Source: Sphingomonadaceae bacterium
Lineage (GTDB): Bacteria > Pseudomonadota > Alphaproteobacteria > Sphingomonadales > Sphingomonadaceae
NCBI GenBank assembly: GCA_030147805.1
Contig: JASBUR010000006.1
Location: 62,001-126,000 of the forward strand
Direction: 5' to 3'
DNA: 64,000 bases
A program made the position numbers and the translations under genes. Under the pieces are notes generated by a model, which was given only the letters and a program-made list of their open reading frames with translations, searched no databases and was not told where the DNA came from. Of this stretch, positions 10,665 to 20,263 are shown piece by piece; the stretch's first letter is position 1, and each line of letters opens with the position of its first letter.

Positions 10665-13031
10665 CTAGAAGCGGAAGGTCAGGTCGGCACCATAGGTGCG
10701 CGGCGGGTTGTAGAAGGACACCGTCGCGTGGCCGAAACTGGCGCCGAAATCGATGCCGCTGACCCGGTTGCTCTGATCGAAGACGTTCTTGACCCACAGC
10801 GACGCCTCGACCGTCCCGCGGCCGGTCTCGATCCGGTCGACGATGAAGCGCGCGTCGAAGATGTCCGAGCTGTCTGCCTCGGTGGTCGCGGCGGTGTTTC
10901 CCGAATAGTCGACCCGCGTCGTGTAGGGATAGATGAAGTAGGAGTCGGAGTGGCTGTAGTCGATGAGCAGCCGCGCCCTTCCCCATTCGCCTTCGAGCAC
11001 GCGCAGGTCGACGTTGCCGCTGGCGGTCATCTTCGGCGTGTAGGGGAAGGCGCGATCGTTGGCGACGTCGACGCCGCCGTCGATGAACTCCTTATACTCG
11101 GCGTCGAGCGTGCCGAGCGAACCGCTCAGCCGCAGCCAGTCGGCGGCGATCGCCTGCACCTCGAGCTCGATGCCCTTGATGTCGGCCTTGCCGGCGTTGC
11201 GGATGCCCGACGCGAGCGTGCCGGCGCCCAGGAACACGCTCAGCTGCATGTCGGTGTGCCGGTCGTAGAAGGCCGCGACGTTGGTCTGCAGGCGCCCGTC
11301 GAGGAAGCGGCCCTTGGCGCCGATCTCGTAGGATGAGACCGTCTCGGGCTTGAACGGCATCACCGCCTCGAGCGCATTGCCGGCGTCGCCGTTGAAGCCG
11401 CCCGACTTGAAGCCCTTGGCGTAGCGCGCATAGACGTTGAAGGAATCGCTGATGTCGTACTTGGCGGTGAACGCCGGTGTGACGTCGTCGAACGACGCGG
11501 TCGCGCCGGTCCCGACGGGGATCAATACCGTCGTCGCGCCGGTCGTCGGATTGACCGAATTGTTGTAGCGCGACGTCTCCTTCTTCTCGTCGCTGTAGCG
11601 CAGACCGGCGATGAGCGTCAGCTCGGGAAGCGCCGACGGCGTATATTCGAGCTGGCCGTAGGCGGCATAGGCCTTGGTCTTGAAGCCGTAGCCGCCGAGC
11701 ACGTAATTGCCGCCGAAATATTGCTGCGGGTTGTATGCCTCGCCGTCGTCGTCGAAATAATAGAGGCCGGCGGTGTAGCTGAAGTCGCCCGCGCTGCCGG
11801 TCACCTGGAACTCCTGCGAGAAGGATTCATAGTCCATGCTCAGCGCCGAGGAGAGCAGGTTGAGCGGCACGCCGTCGGTGTCGTTGTTCCAGGCATGGTA
11901 GAGATCGCGATAGGCGGTGATCGACTTGAGCGTTACCGGCCCGGCGTCATAGGTGAGCGTCAGCGCGTGGAGCTGGTTCTCGGTATCCTCCTCGAGCGGG
12001 TCCTTGCCGGCGATCGCCTTCGGGAACGCATTGCCCTGATAGCCAAACTCAGAGAATTCGTTGGGGAAGAGGTAGAGATTATAGGGGTTGCCGGCGTAGA
12101 TGCCGGTCGTGGCGTTCAAGCCGCCGGCGTAGGTCGGCGAGGCCGGGTCGAAGATGCCGCCCGGCGCGACGAAGGTCGGCTGCGAGAAGCCGAGCGTGTC
12201 GTCCGCCCGACTGAAGTCATAGCTGTAGTCGGCGGTGAGATTGGGGGGGGCCTGCCAGCGTGCGGCGACGCGGAAGGCCTTGTGGCTCTCCGCCTGGAAT
12301 TCGCGCGCCTGCGCGGCGCCGGCCCGCGGCACGGTGGCGAGGAAGGGCGTCGGCGCAACCTTCACATAGCCATCGCGACCGGTGTAGCTGCCCGACAGCT
12401 TGACGCTGAAATTGCCGAAGGCGGGCAGGTCGACCGATCCGCGCAGGATCTGCGAGCCGTAGTTGCCGATGCCGGCCTTGATATTGCCCTCGAACTCACC
12501 GCTCGGTTTGCGCGACACGATGTTGATCGCGCCGGCGAGCGTGTTGCGGCCGAACAGCGTGCCCTGCGGGCCGCGCAGTACCTCGATATGGTCGATGTCG
12601 GCATTGTCGACAAGCGAGCCATATTGCTTCGAGAGGTAGACGCCGTCGAGGTAGAGCGCCACCGTCGGCTCGAAGCTGGGCGCCGGGTTGATGTTGACCG
12701 AGCCGCGCATCGAGATCGCCGGCGCCGAATTGCGGTTGGTGACGACGATCTTCACGTTGGGCGTGAAGCCCTGAATGCCGGCGAAGCTGGTGACGTTGCG
12801 ATCCTCGAGGAAATCCTGGCCGAAGGCGGTGACCGCGATCGGCACGTCCTGCAGCTTCTGCTCGCGGCGCTGCGCCGTGACGACGATTTCCTCGACGGCG
12901 AGGCCGGTGTCGGTCGCCGTCGCCGCCGTTTCGGCCGCGTCGGCGGTCTGCGCCGCCGCCGGCCGCGCCGTGGCGAACGCGACGACGCCTGCGGTCAGCA
13001 GGAGCCCCCGGCGCATGTGGATGTGAGTCAT
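10665..13031 (-). CDS. TonB-dependent receptor of the catabolic operon
   Basis: A 788-residue receptor. The ATG at 13031 is preceded by GGGGGAGGATC and overlaps the upstream MFS stop by 4 nt. The signal peptide is residues 1-28 (ending RPAAAQ). EEIVVTAQRREQKLQDVP begins the plug, IEVLRGPQGTLFGRNT is the plug core, and the chain ends in the aromatic DLTFRF expected for outer-membrane barrels. It closely resembles the receptor at 34838-37159 (same SAPAISMRGSV, RNTLAGAIN and LPAFGN blocks). Coupling to an MFS gene suggests that one substrate crosses both membranes through these two proteins. Confidence 0.93.
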   Translation of the reverse strand: MTHIHMRRGLLLTAGVVAFATARPAAAQTADAAETAATATDTGLAVEEIVVTAQRREQKLQDVPIAVTAFGQDFLEDRNVTSFAGIQGFTPNVKIVVTNRNSAPAISMRGSVNINPAPSFEPTVALYLDGVYLSKQYGSLVDNADIDHIEVLRGPQGTLFGRNTLAGAINIVSRKPSGEFEGNIKAGIGNYGSQILRGSVDLPAFGNFSVKLSGSYTGRDGYVKVAPTPFLATVPRAGAAQAREFQAESHKAFRVAARWQAPPNLTADYSYDFSRADDTLGFSQPTFVAPGGIFDPASPTYAGGLNATTGIYAGNPYNLYLFPNEFSEFGYQGNAFPKAIAGKDPLEEDTENQLHALTLTYDAGPVTLKSITAYRDLYHAWNNDTDGVPLNLLSSALSMDYESFSQEFQVTGSAGDFSYTAGLYYFDDDGEAYNPQQYFGGNYVLGGYGFKTKAYAAYGQLEYTPSALPELTLIAGLRYSDEKKETSRYNNSVNPTTGATTVLIPVGTGATASFDDVTPAFTAKYDISDSFNVYARYAKGFKSGGFNGDAGNALEAVMPFKPETVSSYEIGAKGRFLDGRLQTNVAAFYDRHTDMQLSVFLGAGTLASGIRNAGKADIKGIELEVQAIAADWLRLSGSLGTLDAEYKEFIDGGVDVANDRAFPYTPKMTASGNVDLRVLEGEWGRARLLIDYSHSDSYFIYPYTTRVDYSGNTAATTEADSSDIFDARFIVDRIETGRGTVEASLWVKNVFDQSNRVSGIDFGASFGHATVSFYNPPRTYGADLTFRF

Positions 13032-14293
13032 GATCCTCCCCCTTGTGCTTTTGGTGGTTGTGACGTGGCGCGACCGCGCCAGGCGAAGCCGATGGCGAGT
13101 GCCGCGAGCAGCAGCAGCGAGGTGCCGACCACCTCGAACGTGCCGTGGATGCCGACGATGGTCGACAGCGGGCGGAAGACCACCGGATTGAAGAACTCCC
13201 CGACGTAGGCCATCGTATAGACGAGGCCCGCCGCGCGGCTGCGCAGGTCGTCGGGCGCGCGCGAGGTGGCGATCGCCATCAGATTGGGCAGCAGCATGCC
13301 GCCGCCGAGCCCCGCCACCGCGCCGCCGAGGATGGTCATCGGGGCGCTGTGCGCGAAGCCGAGCGTCAGGTGGCCGGCGCCCATCAGCAATACGCAGAGC
13401 GCGACGCTGACGCGCTCGCCGAGGCCGTGGCGGATCCAGCCCGACGAGGCGGCACCGAGCACGCCGGTGCCCACCGCGATGACCATCAGCCGCGCCTTCG
13501 CCGCCGGCCCCTCGACGCCATTCTCCGCCAGCAGGAACGGCATCTGGATCGAAAGCATGAAATTGGCGGCGTAGACGAAGGGGATGACGGCGAAGAACGG
13601 CAGCAGCGGTCGGATGAATCCGGTGAAGCTCGACCCCCTCGGCGCAGCGCGCACCGTCGCTGCCACCGGCGGGCGCCGCCGTGCATCGGCCGGGATGGCG
13701 ATGAGCGCGGCGAGCAGGACCGGCAGCGCGAACAGGTAGAGCGAGGCCGGCGCGCGCCAGCCCCAGTTCTCGGCGATGACGCCGCTCGCCAGAATCGAGC
13801 AGACCGCCGCGAAGCTGCCGATCGCCGCTTCGTAACCGATCATCTTGGCACGCAGCGGCTCGCGGAAGGTCGAGGCGATCATGCCGATCACCGCCGCCTG
13901 TGTCGTCGCGCCCGACCAGCCGAGGATGGCGCGACTGCCGAGCAGCGCCCAGGCGTCGTCGACGTAGAGCGGCGCGCAGCCGGCCGCCGCGAATACCGCG
14001 AGCGCGATGCACAGCAGCCGCTTGCGGCCGAAGCGATCGACGAGATAGCCGCCGGTCAGCCCGCCGACGATGACGCCGACCCCCGGCGCGCTCATGATGA
14101 ACTGCGCGATCGTGACGCCGCCGCTCGTGCTGTAATGTTCGGCGATCTGCGGCAGCACCGGCGACAGCACGGTGAAGATCAGCGCCATCATGATGCTGCC
14201 CGACAGCATCACCGCGGTGGCGACCATCAGGCGCACGCGCTCGACGCCGTCGGGCGGCGCGGGCAGGCTTTCGGACGGCGGCGGCACGCGCAT
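13028..14293 (-). CDS. MFS transporter (first copy, coupled to the TonB receptor)
   Basis: A 421-residue major facilitator protein with about 12 helices and the loop motif DRFGRKR between helices 2 and 3. The ATG at 14293 is preferred. An in-frame TTG at 14317 exists, but no ribosome binding site precedes it. The stop overlaps the receptor start (ATGA at 13028-13031), so receptor translation depends on this gene. Related to the MFS at 8747-9931. It is the first gene after the LysR regulator, with 103 nt between them that can hold a promoter. Confidence 0.88.
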   Translation of the reverse strand: MRVPPPSESLPAPPDGVERVRLMVATAVMLSGSIMMALIFTVLSPVLPQIAEHYSTSGGVTIAQFIMSAPGVGVIVGGLTGGYLVDRFGRKRLLCIALAVFAAAGCAPLYVDDAWALLGSRAILGWSGATTQAAVIGMIASTFREPLRAKMIGYEAAIGSFAAVCSILASGVIAENWGWRAPASLYLFALPVLLAALIAIPADARRRPPVAATVRAAPRGSSFTGFIRPLLPFFAVIPFVYAANFMLSIQMPFLLAENGVEGPAAKARLMVIAVGTGVLGAASSGWIRHGLGERVSVALCVLLMGAGHLTLGFAHSAPMTILGGAVAGLGGGMLLPNLMAIATSRAPDDLRSRAAGLVYTMAYVGEFFNPVVFRPLSTIVGIHGTFEVVGTSLLLLAALAIGFAWRGRATSQPPKAQGGGS

Positions 14294-14396
14294 TTTACGC
14301 TTCAAACCCTTCCCCAAGGGGCTCGAGCGTTAGGCCAGCGTCGAACAGGCGTATATTGCTATCTTTGCAGTCGCAGCGTGCAGCCAGTGCAGCCGG
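14294..14396 (-). promoter_or_regulatory. Probable promoter of the MFS-receptor-EthD operon
   Basis: The only AT-rich stretch between the LysR gene and the MFS gene is 14350-14368 (GTATATTGCTATCTTTGCA). On the minus strand it contains AAGATAGCAATATA, which partly resembles the 16-base element shared by two other cluster promoters (AAGATA-S-TATAGAT). The resemblance is weak. A LysR-type operator here is also plausible. Confidence 0.35.
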
Positions 14397-15284
14397 TCAA
14401 TGCGGCAGCGAATCGCCGATCGCGCGCACCAGCTTGCCGATGCGCCCGTCGCGCCGCTCGCGCCAGATCAGCATCAGCGGCAGCGAGGCGGAGAAGTCCT
14501 CCATGACGCGCTGTTCGAGCCCGTCGGTCGGCGTTCCGCTGTCGGTCGGGGTCGCGAAGCCGACGCCGACGCCGAGCCCGATCAGCCGCGCCATCGTCGC
14601 GTCGCAATGCGTCTCGCAGACGATCTGCTGCTCGATGCCCGCGCTCTCGAACTGCGCGGCGATGCTGTCGTAGACGCCGGGAAACCATTTGCGCGTGATG
14701 CCGACGAGCTTCTCGCCATCGAGGTCGGCGAGCGACAGGTCGGGTTTGTGCGCCTTGGGGTGGCTGCTGTTGAGCGTCAGCAGCATCGGGAAATCCTCGA
14801 TCGCCTCGACGCCGAAGCCCTCCTCGTTGACCGGCACCGACAGGATGCCGGCGTCGAGCGCCCCCGAGCGCAGCGCGTCGGCCTGGAACTGCGACACCAT
14901 CGGCACGAGGTCGAGCTGGATGTCGGGGTGCGCTTCGCAGAAGGAGGCCAGCGCCTCGCGCAGGAATTCCTGGCGCAGCGAGATCGGATTGTAGCCGAGC
15001 CGGAGCGCATTGGCGTCGCCCTTGGTCAGCCGTTCGGCCCGCCTGGCGGCACGATCGAGCGCGCCGAGCGGCGCCTCGATGTCCTCGAGGAAGGCGCGAC
15101 CCGCCGCGGTCAGGCTGATCCCCGACGGGCGGCGGTCGAACAGCTGGACGCCGCCCAGCTCATATTCGAGATTCTGGATGCGTCGCGTCAGCGCCGACGC
15201 CGACATGCCGAGGCGGTCGGCGGCCTTCGCGAGATTCTGCTCCTCGGCGGCGACGACGAAATAGGGCAGGTGGCGTATCAGCAT
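14397..15284 (-). CDS. LysR-family transcriptional regulator
   Basis: A 295-residue LysR protein with an N-terminal winged HTH (residues about 3-62; QNLAKAADRLGMSASALTRRIQNLE), then a periplasmic-binding-protein-like sensor domain. The ATG at 15284 gives the normal MLIRHLPYFV start; longer in-frame extensions upstream are not LysR-like. It lies between the enoyl-CoA hydratase and MFS genes, all on the minus strand, so it probably regulates the transport operon directly downstream or the acyl-CoA genes upstream. Its inducer is unknown. Confidence 0.92.
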   Translation of the reverse strand: MLIRHLPYFVVAAEEQNLAKAADRLGMSASALTRRIQNLEYELGGVQLFDRRPSGISLTAAGRAFLEDIEAPLGALDRAARRAERLTKGDANALRLGYNPISLRQEFLREALASFCEAHPDIQLDLVPMVSQFQADALRSGALDAGILSVPVNEEGFGVEAIEDFPMLLTLNSSHPKAHKPDLSLADLDGEKLVGITRKWFPGVYDSIAAQFESAGIEQQIVCETHCDATMARLIGLGVGVGFATPTDSGTPTDGLEQRVMEDFSASLPLMLIWRERRDGRIGKLVRAIGDSLPH

Positions 15285-15381
15285 CGGCAATGACCCAGCG
15301 ATCGCGAAACAACGGCGCGCGCAGCATGATCCTCGCCCGCCGCGAAGGCAATCGGCGAGGCCGGGGCGCGGCGGCGTCGCC

Positions 15382-16185
15382 TCAATCGGTCGCCGTCTTG
15401 CCGAAGCTCGGTCGCCGGCCGTCGCGCAGCGCGGCAAGCGCCTCGCGGTGGTCGGGGGTCGTGACGGTCAGCGCCTGGTAGCTGCCGAGCATGTCGAGCT
15501 GCTTGCCCGCCGCCTCGCGCAGTCCGGCGTTGAGCGCGGTCTTGGTGAAGCGGATCGCCTGCTGCGCGCCGCGCGCCAGCTTCTCGGCCAGGGCCTGCAC
15601 CTTCGCATCGAGTTCCGCCGCCGGCACGACATGGTTGATCAGCCCCATCGCCTTGCCGTCGGCGGCGCTCAGCAGGTCGCCGGTCAGCATCAGCTCCTTG
15701 GCGCGCATGTAGCCGATGACCTGCGGCAGCACGATCGCCGCGCCGTCGCCCGCCGTCAGCCCGACGCGCACATGCGGGTCGCCGAAGCGGGCGCTGTCGG
15801 CGGCGACGATCATGTCGCAGCACAGCGCCAGCGTCGCGCCGAGCCCGATCGCGTCGCCGTTCATCCGGCAGATCATCGGCTTGGGCAGCTCGAGCATCGA
15901 GAAGACGATCTGCTTGATCTCGTCGATGATCGGCAGGAAGCGGGTGGGGTCCTCGGCGAGCCACTGCATCCAGTCGAGGTTGCCGCCGGCGCAGAAGGCG
16001 CGGCCGGCGCCGGTCAGGATCACGATGTCGGAGTCGGGATCGTCGGCGAGCGCGCGAAACACCCAGCTGAGCTCGCGATGCGCGTCGGGCCCCACCGCGT
16101 TGAGCGCATCGGGATTGTCGAGCGTGAGCGTCGCGATGCGGTTCGCGACCGACACGCTCATCGTCTTCAGGTCGTCGAGCCTCAT
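15382..16185 (-). CDS. Enoyl-CoA hydratase/isomerase family protein
   Basis: A 267-residue crotonase-fold protein. LTGAGRAFCAGGNLDWM is the oxyanion-hole segment, and NGDAIGLGATLALCCDMIVA is the second conserved block. The position where hydratases carry the first catalytic Glu is replaced by a non-acidic context (GDAIG, then ALCC), so hydration, isomerisation or another crotonase reaction cannot be decided. Its start overlaps the acyl-CoA dehydrogenase stop by 4 nt. It should act after the dehydrogenases on a CoA-bound intermediate. Confidence 0.88.
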   Translation of the reverse strand: MRLDDLKTMSVSVANRIATLTLDNPDALNAVGPDAHRELSWVFRALADDPDSDIVILTGAGRAFCAGGNLDWMQWLAEDPTRFLPIIDEIKQIVFSMLELPKPMICRMNGDAIGLGATLALCCDMIVAADSARFGDPHVRVGLTAGDGAAIVLPQVIGYMRAKELMLTGDLLSAADGKAMGLINHVVPAAELDAKVQALAEKLARGAQQAIRFTKTALNAGLREAAGKQLDMLGSYQALTVTTPDHREALAALRDGRRPSFGKTATD

Positions 16186-17294
16186 GCCGCACTCCTGTCG
16201 CCGACGGTCAGCCGAAGATGGCGCTGCCGGTGGAAATCGAGGTCGCCGTAGGTGCGCGCGATGGCGCGCAGGCGCTTGTAATAATGGCCGACGGCATTCT
16301 CGTCGGCCATGCCGATGCCGCCGTGCAGCTGGATCGCCTGGCCGCAGACGAACTCGCCGGCCTGGATGATCGTGACCATCGTCGCCGACACCGCCGCGGC
16401 GCGCGCCTCGGCCGAGCCGCCGCCCGCCGCCGCGAGCCCGCGCAGCAGCATCGAGCGCGCATTCTCGAGCTTCACGAACATGTCGGCGACGCGATGCGTC
16501 AGCACCTGGAATTTCGACAGCGTCCGTCCGAACTGCTGGCGCGTCTTCAGATAGTCGGCGGTCAGCTCGATCGCGGCCTGCATGCCGCCCACCGCCTCGG
16601 CGGCGAGCAGCAGCGACGCTTCGTCGACCGCGCGCGACAGCGTCTCCGCCGCATCGTGCATCAGCAGCCTCGCCGGCGCGTCGGCAAACGCCAGGTCGCA
16701 GGCGCGGCGGCCGTCGATCGTGCGGTAGCGCCGGATCTCGAGACCAGGCGCATCGGCCGCCAGCAGGAACAGCGCGATGGTCTTCGACAGCCGCGCCGAG
16801 ACGATGAAGCGGTCGGCGCTGGCGCCGTCGGGAACGACGATCTTGGCACCGCGCAGCACGAAACCGCCGTCGGCGACACGCGCCTCGGTCTCGACGTGCA
16901 GCAGGTCGTAGCGCGAGCGCGCTTCCTCGGTGGCGAGCGCCACCAGCGCCTCGCCGCCGGCGATGTCGGCGAGCAGATCGTCGGCACCGCCGGCGCGCGC
17001 GAGAAGTCCCGCCGCGACCACCGCCGTCGACGCATAGGGCGCCGCGACCAGCCCGCGACCGAAGCCCTCCATCAGGATCGCCGCATCCTCGAGGCGGCCG
17101 CCGATGCCGCCCTGCGCTTCGGGGATCATCAGCATCAGCCAGCCGAGCTCGGCAAAGCGCGCCCAGTCGTCGCGCGAGAAGCCGTCTGCGGCGGTTGCGT
17201 GGGCGCGCGCCTTGTCGAAGCCATGCCGGTCGCCGACGAAGCGCATCACGCTGTCCTTGAGCATCGCTTGCTCGTCGCTGAGGGAGAAATCCAC
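16182..17294 (-). CDS. Acyl-CoA dehydrogenase, second (short-type) subunit
   Basis: A 370-residue acyl-CoA dehydrogenase starting at a GTG (17294) with AGGA about 10 nt upstream. The N-terminal helical domain starts DFSLSDEQAMLKDSVMRF; the C-terminal domain contains QLHGGIGMADENAVGHYYKR. It lacks the YxGSNEIQ-type segment seen in the adjacent gene. Paired acyl-CoA dehydrogenases of unequal type often form alpha-beta heterotetramers, as in actinobacterial and proteobacterial steroid side-chain degradation. A heteromeric enzyme with its neighbour is therefore likely. FAD-dependent; it oxidises an acyl-CoA to an enoyl-CoA. Confidence 0.88.
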   Translation of the reverse strand: MDFSLSDEQAMLKDSVMRFVGDRHGFDKARAHATAADGFSRDDWARFAELGWLMLMIPEAQGGIGGRLEDAAILMEGFGRGLVAAPYASTAVVAAGLLARAGGADDLLADIAGGEALVALATEEARSRYDLLHVETEARVADGGFVLRGAKIVVPDGASADRFIVSARLSKTIALFLLAADAPGLEIRRYRTIDGRRACDLAFADAPARLLMHDAAETLSRAVDEASLLLAAEAVGGMQAAIELTADYLKTRQQFGRTLSKFQVLTHRVADMFVKLENARSMLLRGLAAAGGGSAEARAAAVSATMVTIIQAGEFVCGQAIQLHGGIGMADENAVGHYYKRLRAIARTYGDLDFHRQRHLRLTVGDRSAA

Positions 17295-17312
17295 GTTGTC
17301 GCTATCCTGCGG

Positions 17313-18503
17313 TCAGAGTCCGAACTGCTGCTTGGCGATGATGCCGCGCTGGATTTCGTTGCTGCCGGCGTAGATCGTCGTGGCGCGCAGGAAGAGCTGC
17401 CGCGCGGCGAGCCCGGGGACATAGTCGGGCGGATTGCCGGGCAGGTCGTTGCGGTCGAGATCGGCCTCGTCGTAGGCGATGCGGCCGCGTACGCCGACGA
17501 TGTCGACCGCCAGCTCGGTCATGCGCTGCTGCAGCTCGCTGGCGATGATCTTGAGGCCCGAGGCGATCGCCGGATTGCCGCTGCCGCCGATCACCTCGCG
17601 CAGCACCGACCATTCGAGCCCGTCGAGGTCGATCTGCAGCTGCGCGATGCGGCGGTCGACCTCGTCGAGATCGAGACCGCCGCCCTGCTCGGCGGCCTCG
17701 CGCGCCGCCATCTCCTTCAACAGCGCGAGGTCGCGCTTGGCGCGCGGGACGTGCGCGTTGGTGATGCGTTCGTTGGCGAGCAGGAACTTGGCATGGTCCC
17801 ACCCCTGCCCCTCGGCGCCGAGCAGCTCCTCGGCGGGGACGCGGACATTCTCGAAGAAGATCTCGTTGACGCTGTGCCCGCCGTCGATGGTGATCACCGG
17901 CCGCACGGTGATGCCGGGCGTCGTCATCGGGAACATCAGCATCGACAGCCCGCCCTTCTGCGGCGGCAGGTCGGGGTCGGTGCGCACCAGGCAGAACATC
18001 CGGTCGGCATAGTGCGCCTCGGTGGTCCACAGCTTCTGGCCGTTGACGACATAGGTGTCGCCGTCGCGTACCGCGGTGGTGCGCACCGACGCGAGGTCCG
18101 ATCCCGACGACGGCTCGGAGAAGCCCTGGCACCAGAAGGTGTCGCCGGTCAGGATGTCGGGGATGTAGCGGCACTGCTGCGCCTCGCTGCCGAAGGTATA
18201 GAGCAATGGTCCGACGAGGCGGAGCCCGAAATAGCTCGGGAAGGGCGCATCGGCGGCGGCGCACTCCTCCTCGAAGATGTGCACCTGCAGCGGCGTCCAG
18301 CCGCTGCCGCCATGTTCCCGGGGCCAGTGCGCCGCCGCCCAGCCGTGGTCGTTGAGGATGCGGTTCCAGAGCTTCAGATCGGCCTTGGTCGGGTGGAAGC
18401 CCTGCCGCGTGCGCCGTGCCATGTCGGGCGGGACGAGACCGCGCAGCGCTTCGCGGATCTCGTGGCGGAAGGCCTCGTCGGCCGGAGAGAAGCTGAGGTC
18501 CAT
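17313..18503 (-). CDS. Acyl-CoA dehydrogenase, first (long-type) subunit
   Basis: A 396-residue acyl-CoA dehydrogenase with FAD-binding segments WCQGFSEPSSGSDLAS and WTTEAHYADRMF, and a C-terminal TIYAGSNEIQRGIIAKQQFG. The position of the MCAD catalytic glutamate (YEGT) is an alanine (YAGS), so the base must come from elsewhere in this subunit or its partner. It lies 18 nt upstream of the second dehydrogenase and 20 nt after the synthetase, in one transcription unit. Joint action with the neighbour on the CoA-activated substrate is inferred. Confidence 0.9.
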   Translation of the reverse strand: MDLSFSPADEAFRHEIREALRGLVPPDMARRTRQGFHPTKADLKLWNRILNDHGWAAAHWPREHGGSGWTPLQVHIFEEECAAADAPFPSYFGLRLVGPLLYTFGSEAQQCRYIPDILTGDTFWCQGFSEPSSGSDLASVRTTAVRDGDTYVVNGQKLWTTEAHYADRMFCLVRTDPDLPPQKGGLSMLMFPMTTPGITVRPVITIDGGHSVNEIFFENVRVPAEELLGAEGQGWDHAKFLLANERITNAHVPRAKRDLALLKEMAAREAAEQGGGLDLDEVDRRIAQLQIDLDGLEWSVLREVIGGSGNPAIASGLKIIASELQQRMTELAVDIVGVRGRIAYDEADLDRNDLPGNPPDYVPGLAARQLFLRATTIYAGSNEIQRGIIAKQQFGL

Positions 18504-18523
18504 CGATGGTCCGTTCTGCAGGG

Positions 18524-20170
18524 TCAGGCGGCCGACGCGGCGGCGGCGATGTCGCGCGCCGTCGCGCGCAGCACGTCCTTGCGCACCTTGCCGATCGCGG
18601 TGCGCGGCAGGTCGTCGACCAGTTCGAGATGCTCGGGGATTTTCTGCATCGCCAGCCCGGCGGCGACGAGGAAACGCTTGATCTCGGGCAGGTCGATCGC
18701 CTGCCCGGCGCGCGCGATGACGAAGGCGCAGGCCATCTCGCCGGTGCGGGCGCTCGGCATCGCGACGATGGCGATGTCGGCGATCGCCGGATGGCCGAGC
18801 AGCACGTCCTCGACCTCCTTGGGGCTGATGTTCTCGCCGCCGCGGATGATCAGATCCTTCTTGCGGCCGGTGATGACGATGAAGTCGTCGTGGACGAGAC
18901 GCCCGAGGTCGCCCATGCGGAAGAAGCCGTCGGCGTCGAAGGCGTCGCGGTTGTCCTCCGCGCGCGTGTAGCCGAGGAACATCTGCGGCCCGCGCGCCAC
19001 GATCTCGCCGACCTCGCCGGGCGCGACCGGCGCGCCGGTCACGGGGTCGACGACGCGCGCCTCGCAGCCGAAGATCTGGCCGTCGGTCTCGGCGCCGAGC
19101 GCCGTGTCGGCGCGGCGGTTGATGCCGGCGGTGATGTTGGGCACCTCGGTCGAGCCGTAGATTCGCGCGAAGACGCAGTTGGTGAAGTGGCCGGCGGCGT
19201 CGTGGATCGTCTCGGGACGCACCTGCGCGCCGCCGCACAGATAGAAGCGCAGGTCGGGAAGATGCTCGTCCTGCCGGCGTGCCTCGGCGAGCAGCGCCTC
19301 GAGGAAGATCGTCGAGGCGATCATGCCGGTCGCGCGGCGGTGCCGCATGATCCCGACCGCCGCCGCCGGGTCCCAGACGTCCATCAGGATCGTCGTCACG
19401 CCGAGCGTGAACGGCATGCACAGCGAATAGAGCGCGCCGGTGACGTGCGTGACCGGCGACGGATTGAACAGGACGTCGCCCGCCCCGACGCCGAGATGCG
19501 CCTGCCGCGCCCAATTCTCCGCCTGCAGGCTGTTGTGGCTGTGCAGCACCCCCTTGGCGCGGCCCGTCGTGCCCGACGTGTACATCACCAGCTTGACCGC
19601 GTCCGGGTCGGCCCCCGGCAGCGGCTGGTCGCCGTCTCCGTCGGCGAGCAGCCTGTCCCAGCCGGTGAAGCCGGCCGCGTCGCCGCGCAGCACGACGACC
19701 TCGACCGGCGACGCGAGGCCCGCCTGGACGCGCCGCATCATCGCCGCAAAGTCGTAGCCGCGAAACGTCTGCGGCACGAAAATCAGCCGGCTGCGGCTGT
19801 CGGCGAGCATGAAGCCCACCTCGGCGTCGCGGTAGATCGGTGTGATCGGGTTGAGCACGAGCCCCGCCATCGCGGCGGCGAGGCTGATGACCACCGCCTC
19901 ATGCCAATTGGGCAGCTGGAACGAGATCGTGTCGCCGGGGGCCAGCCCGCGGCCGACCAGCGCGCGCGCCAGCCGCGTCGCCTCGGCGTGCACTTCGCGC
20001 ACCGTCACCTCGCGCTCGCCCTCGACGACGACAATGTGGTCCGGCGCGCGGGCGAGCAGGTCCGCCGCCTCGTCGGCGATGCTGCGGTTCTTCCAGGCGC
20101 CGCTGCGCACCGCCGCCGCGGCGCGCCCGGCGTCCCAGCGCACCGTCCAGCCACCGACGTCGCGACGCAT
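18524..20170 (-). CDS. AMP-forming acyl-CoA synthetase
   Basis: A 548-residue adenylate-forming ligase. YTSGTTGRAKGVLHSHNS is the phosphate-binding loop, YGSTEVPN the adenine-binding motif, GDLGRL and GRKKDLIIRGGENISPKEVE the hinge and A8-A10 region, and TAIGKVRKD holds the C-terminal catalytic lysine. The ATG at 20170 is chosen for its GGGGAGGGGAG ribosome binding site; a longer reading frame exists upstream. It activates a carboxylic acid to its CoA thioester and so supplies the two acyl-CoA dehydrogenases downstream. Confidence 0.93.
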   Translation of the reverse strand: MRRDVGGWTVRWDAGRAAAAVRSGAWKNRSIADEAADLLARAPDHIVVVEGEREVTVREVHAEATRLARALVGRGLAPGDTISFQLPNWHEAVVISLAAAMAGLVLNPITPIYRDAEVGFMLADSRSRLIFVPQTFRGYDFAAMMRRVQAGLASPVEVVVLRGDAAGFTGWDRLLADGDGDQPLPGADPDAVKLVMYTSGTTGRAKGVLHSHNSLQAENWARQAHLGVGAGDVLFNPSPVTHVTGALYSLCMPFTLGVTTILMDVWDPAAAVGIMRHRRATGMIASTIFLEALLAEARRQDEHLPDLRFYLCGGAQVRPETIHDAAGHFTNCVFARIYGSTEVPNITAGINRRADTALGAETDGQIFGCEARVVDPVTGAPVAPGEVGEIVARGPQMFLGYTRAEDNRDAFDADGFFRMGDLGRLVHDDFIVITGRKKDLIIRGGENISPKEVEDVLLGHPAIADIAIVAMPSARTGEMACAFVIARAGQAIDLPEIKRFLVAAGLAMQKIPEHLELVDDLPRTAIGKVRKDVLRATARDIAAAASAA

Positions 20171-20263
20171 CTCCCCTCCCCCAGGCTGCATGCCGGGAAA
20201 GCTATGGCGGCGACCGCCGTGAGTCAATTTTCTAATTCAGATTCGGCTTTTCAAATCGCCGCC

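Noticed and set aside
16218-18971. 917-codon open frame on + opposite the acyl-CoA dehydrogenases
   Set aside because: Shadow of well-supported minus-strand enzymes, with no motifs or ribosome binding site.
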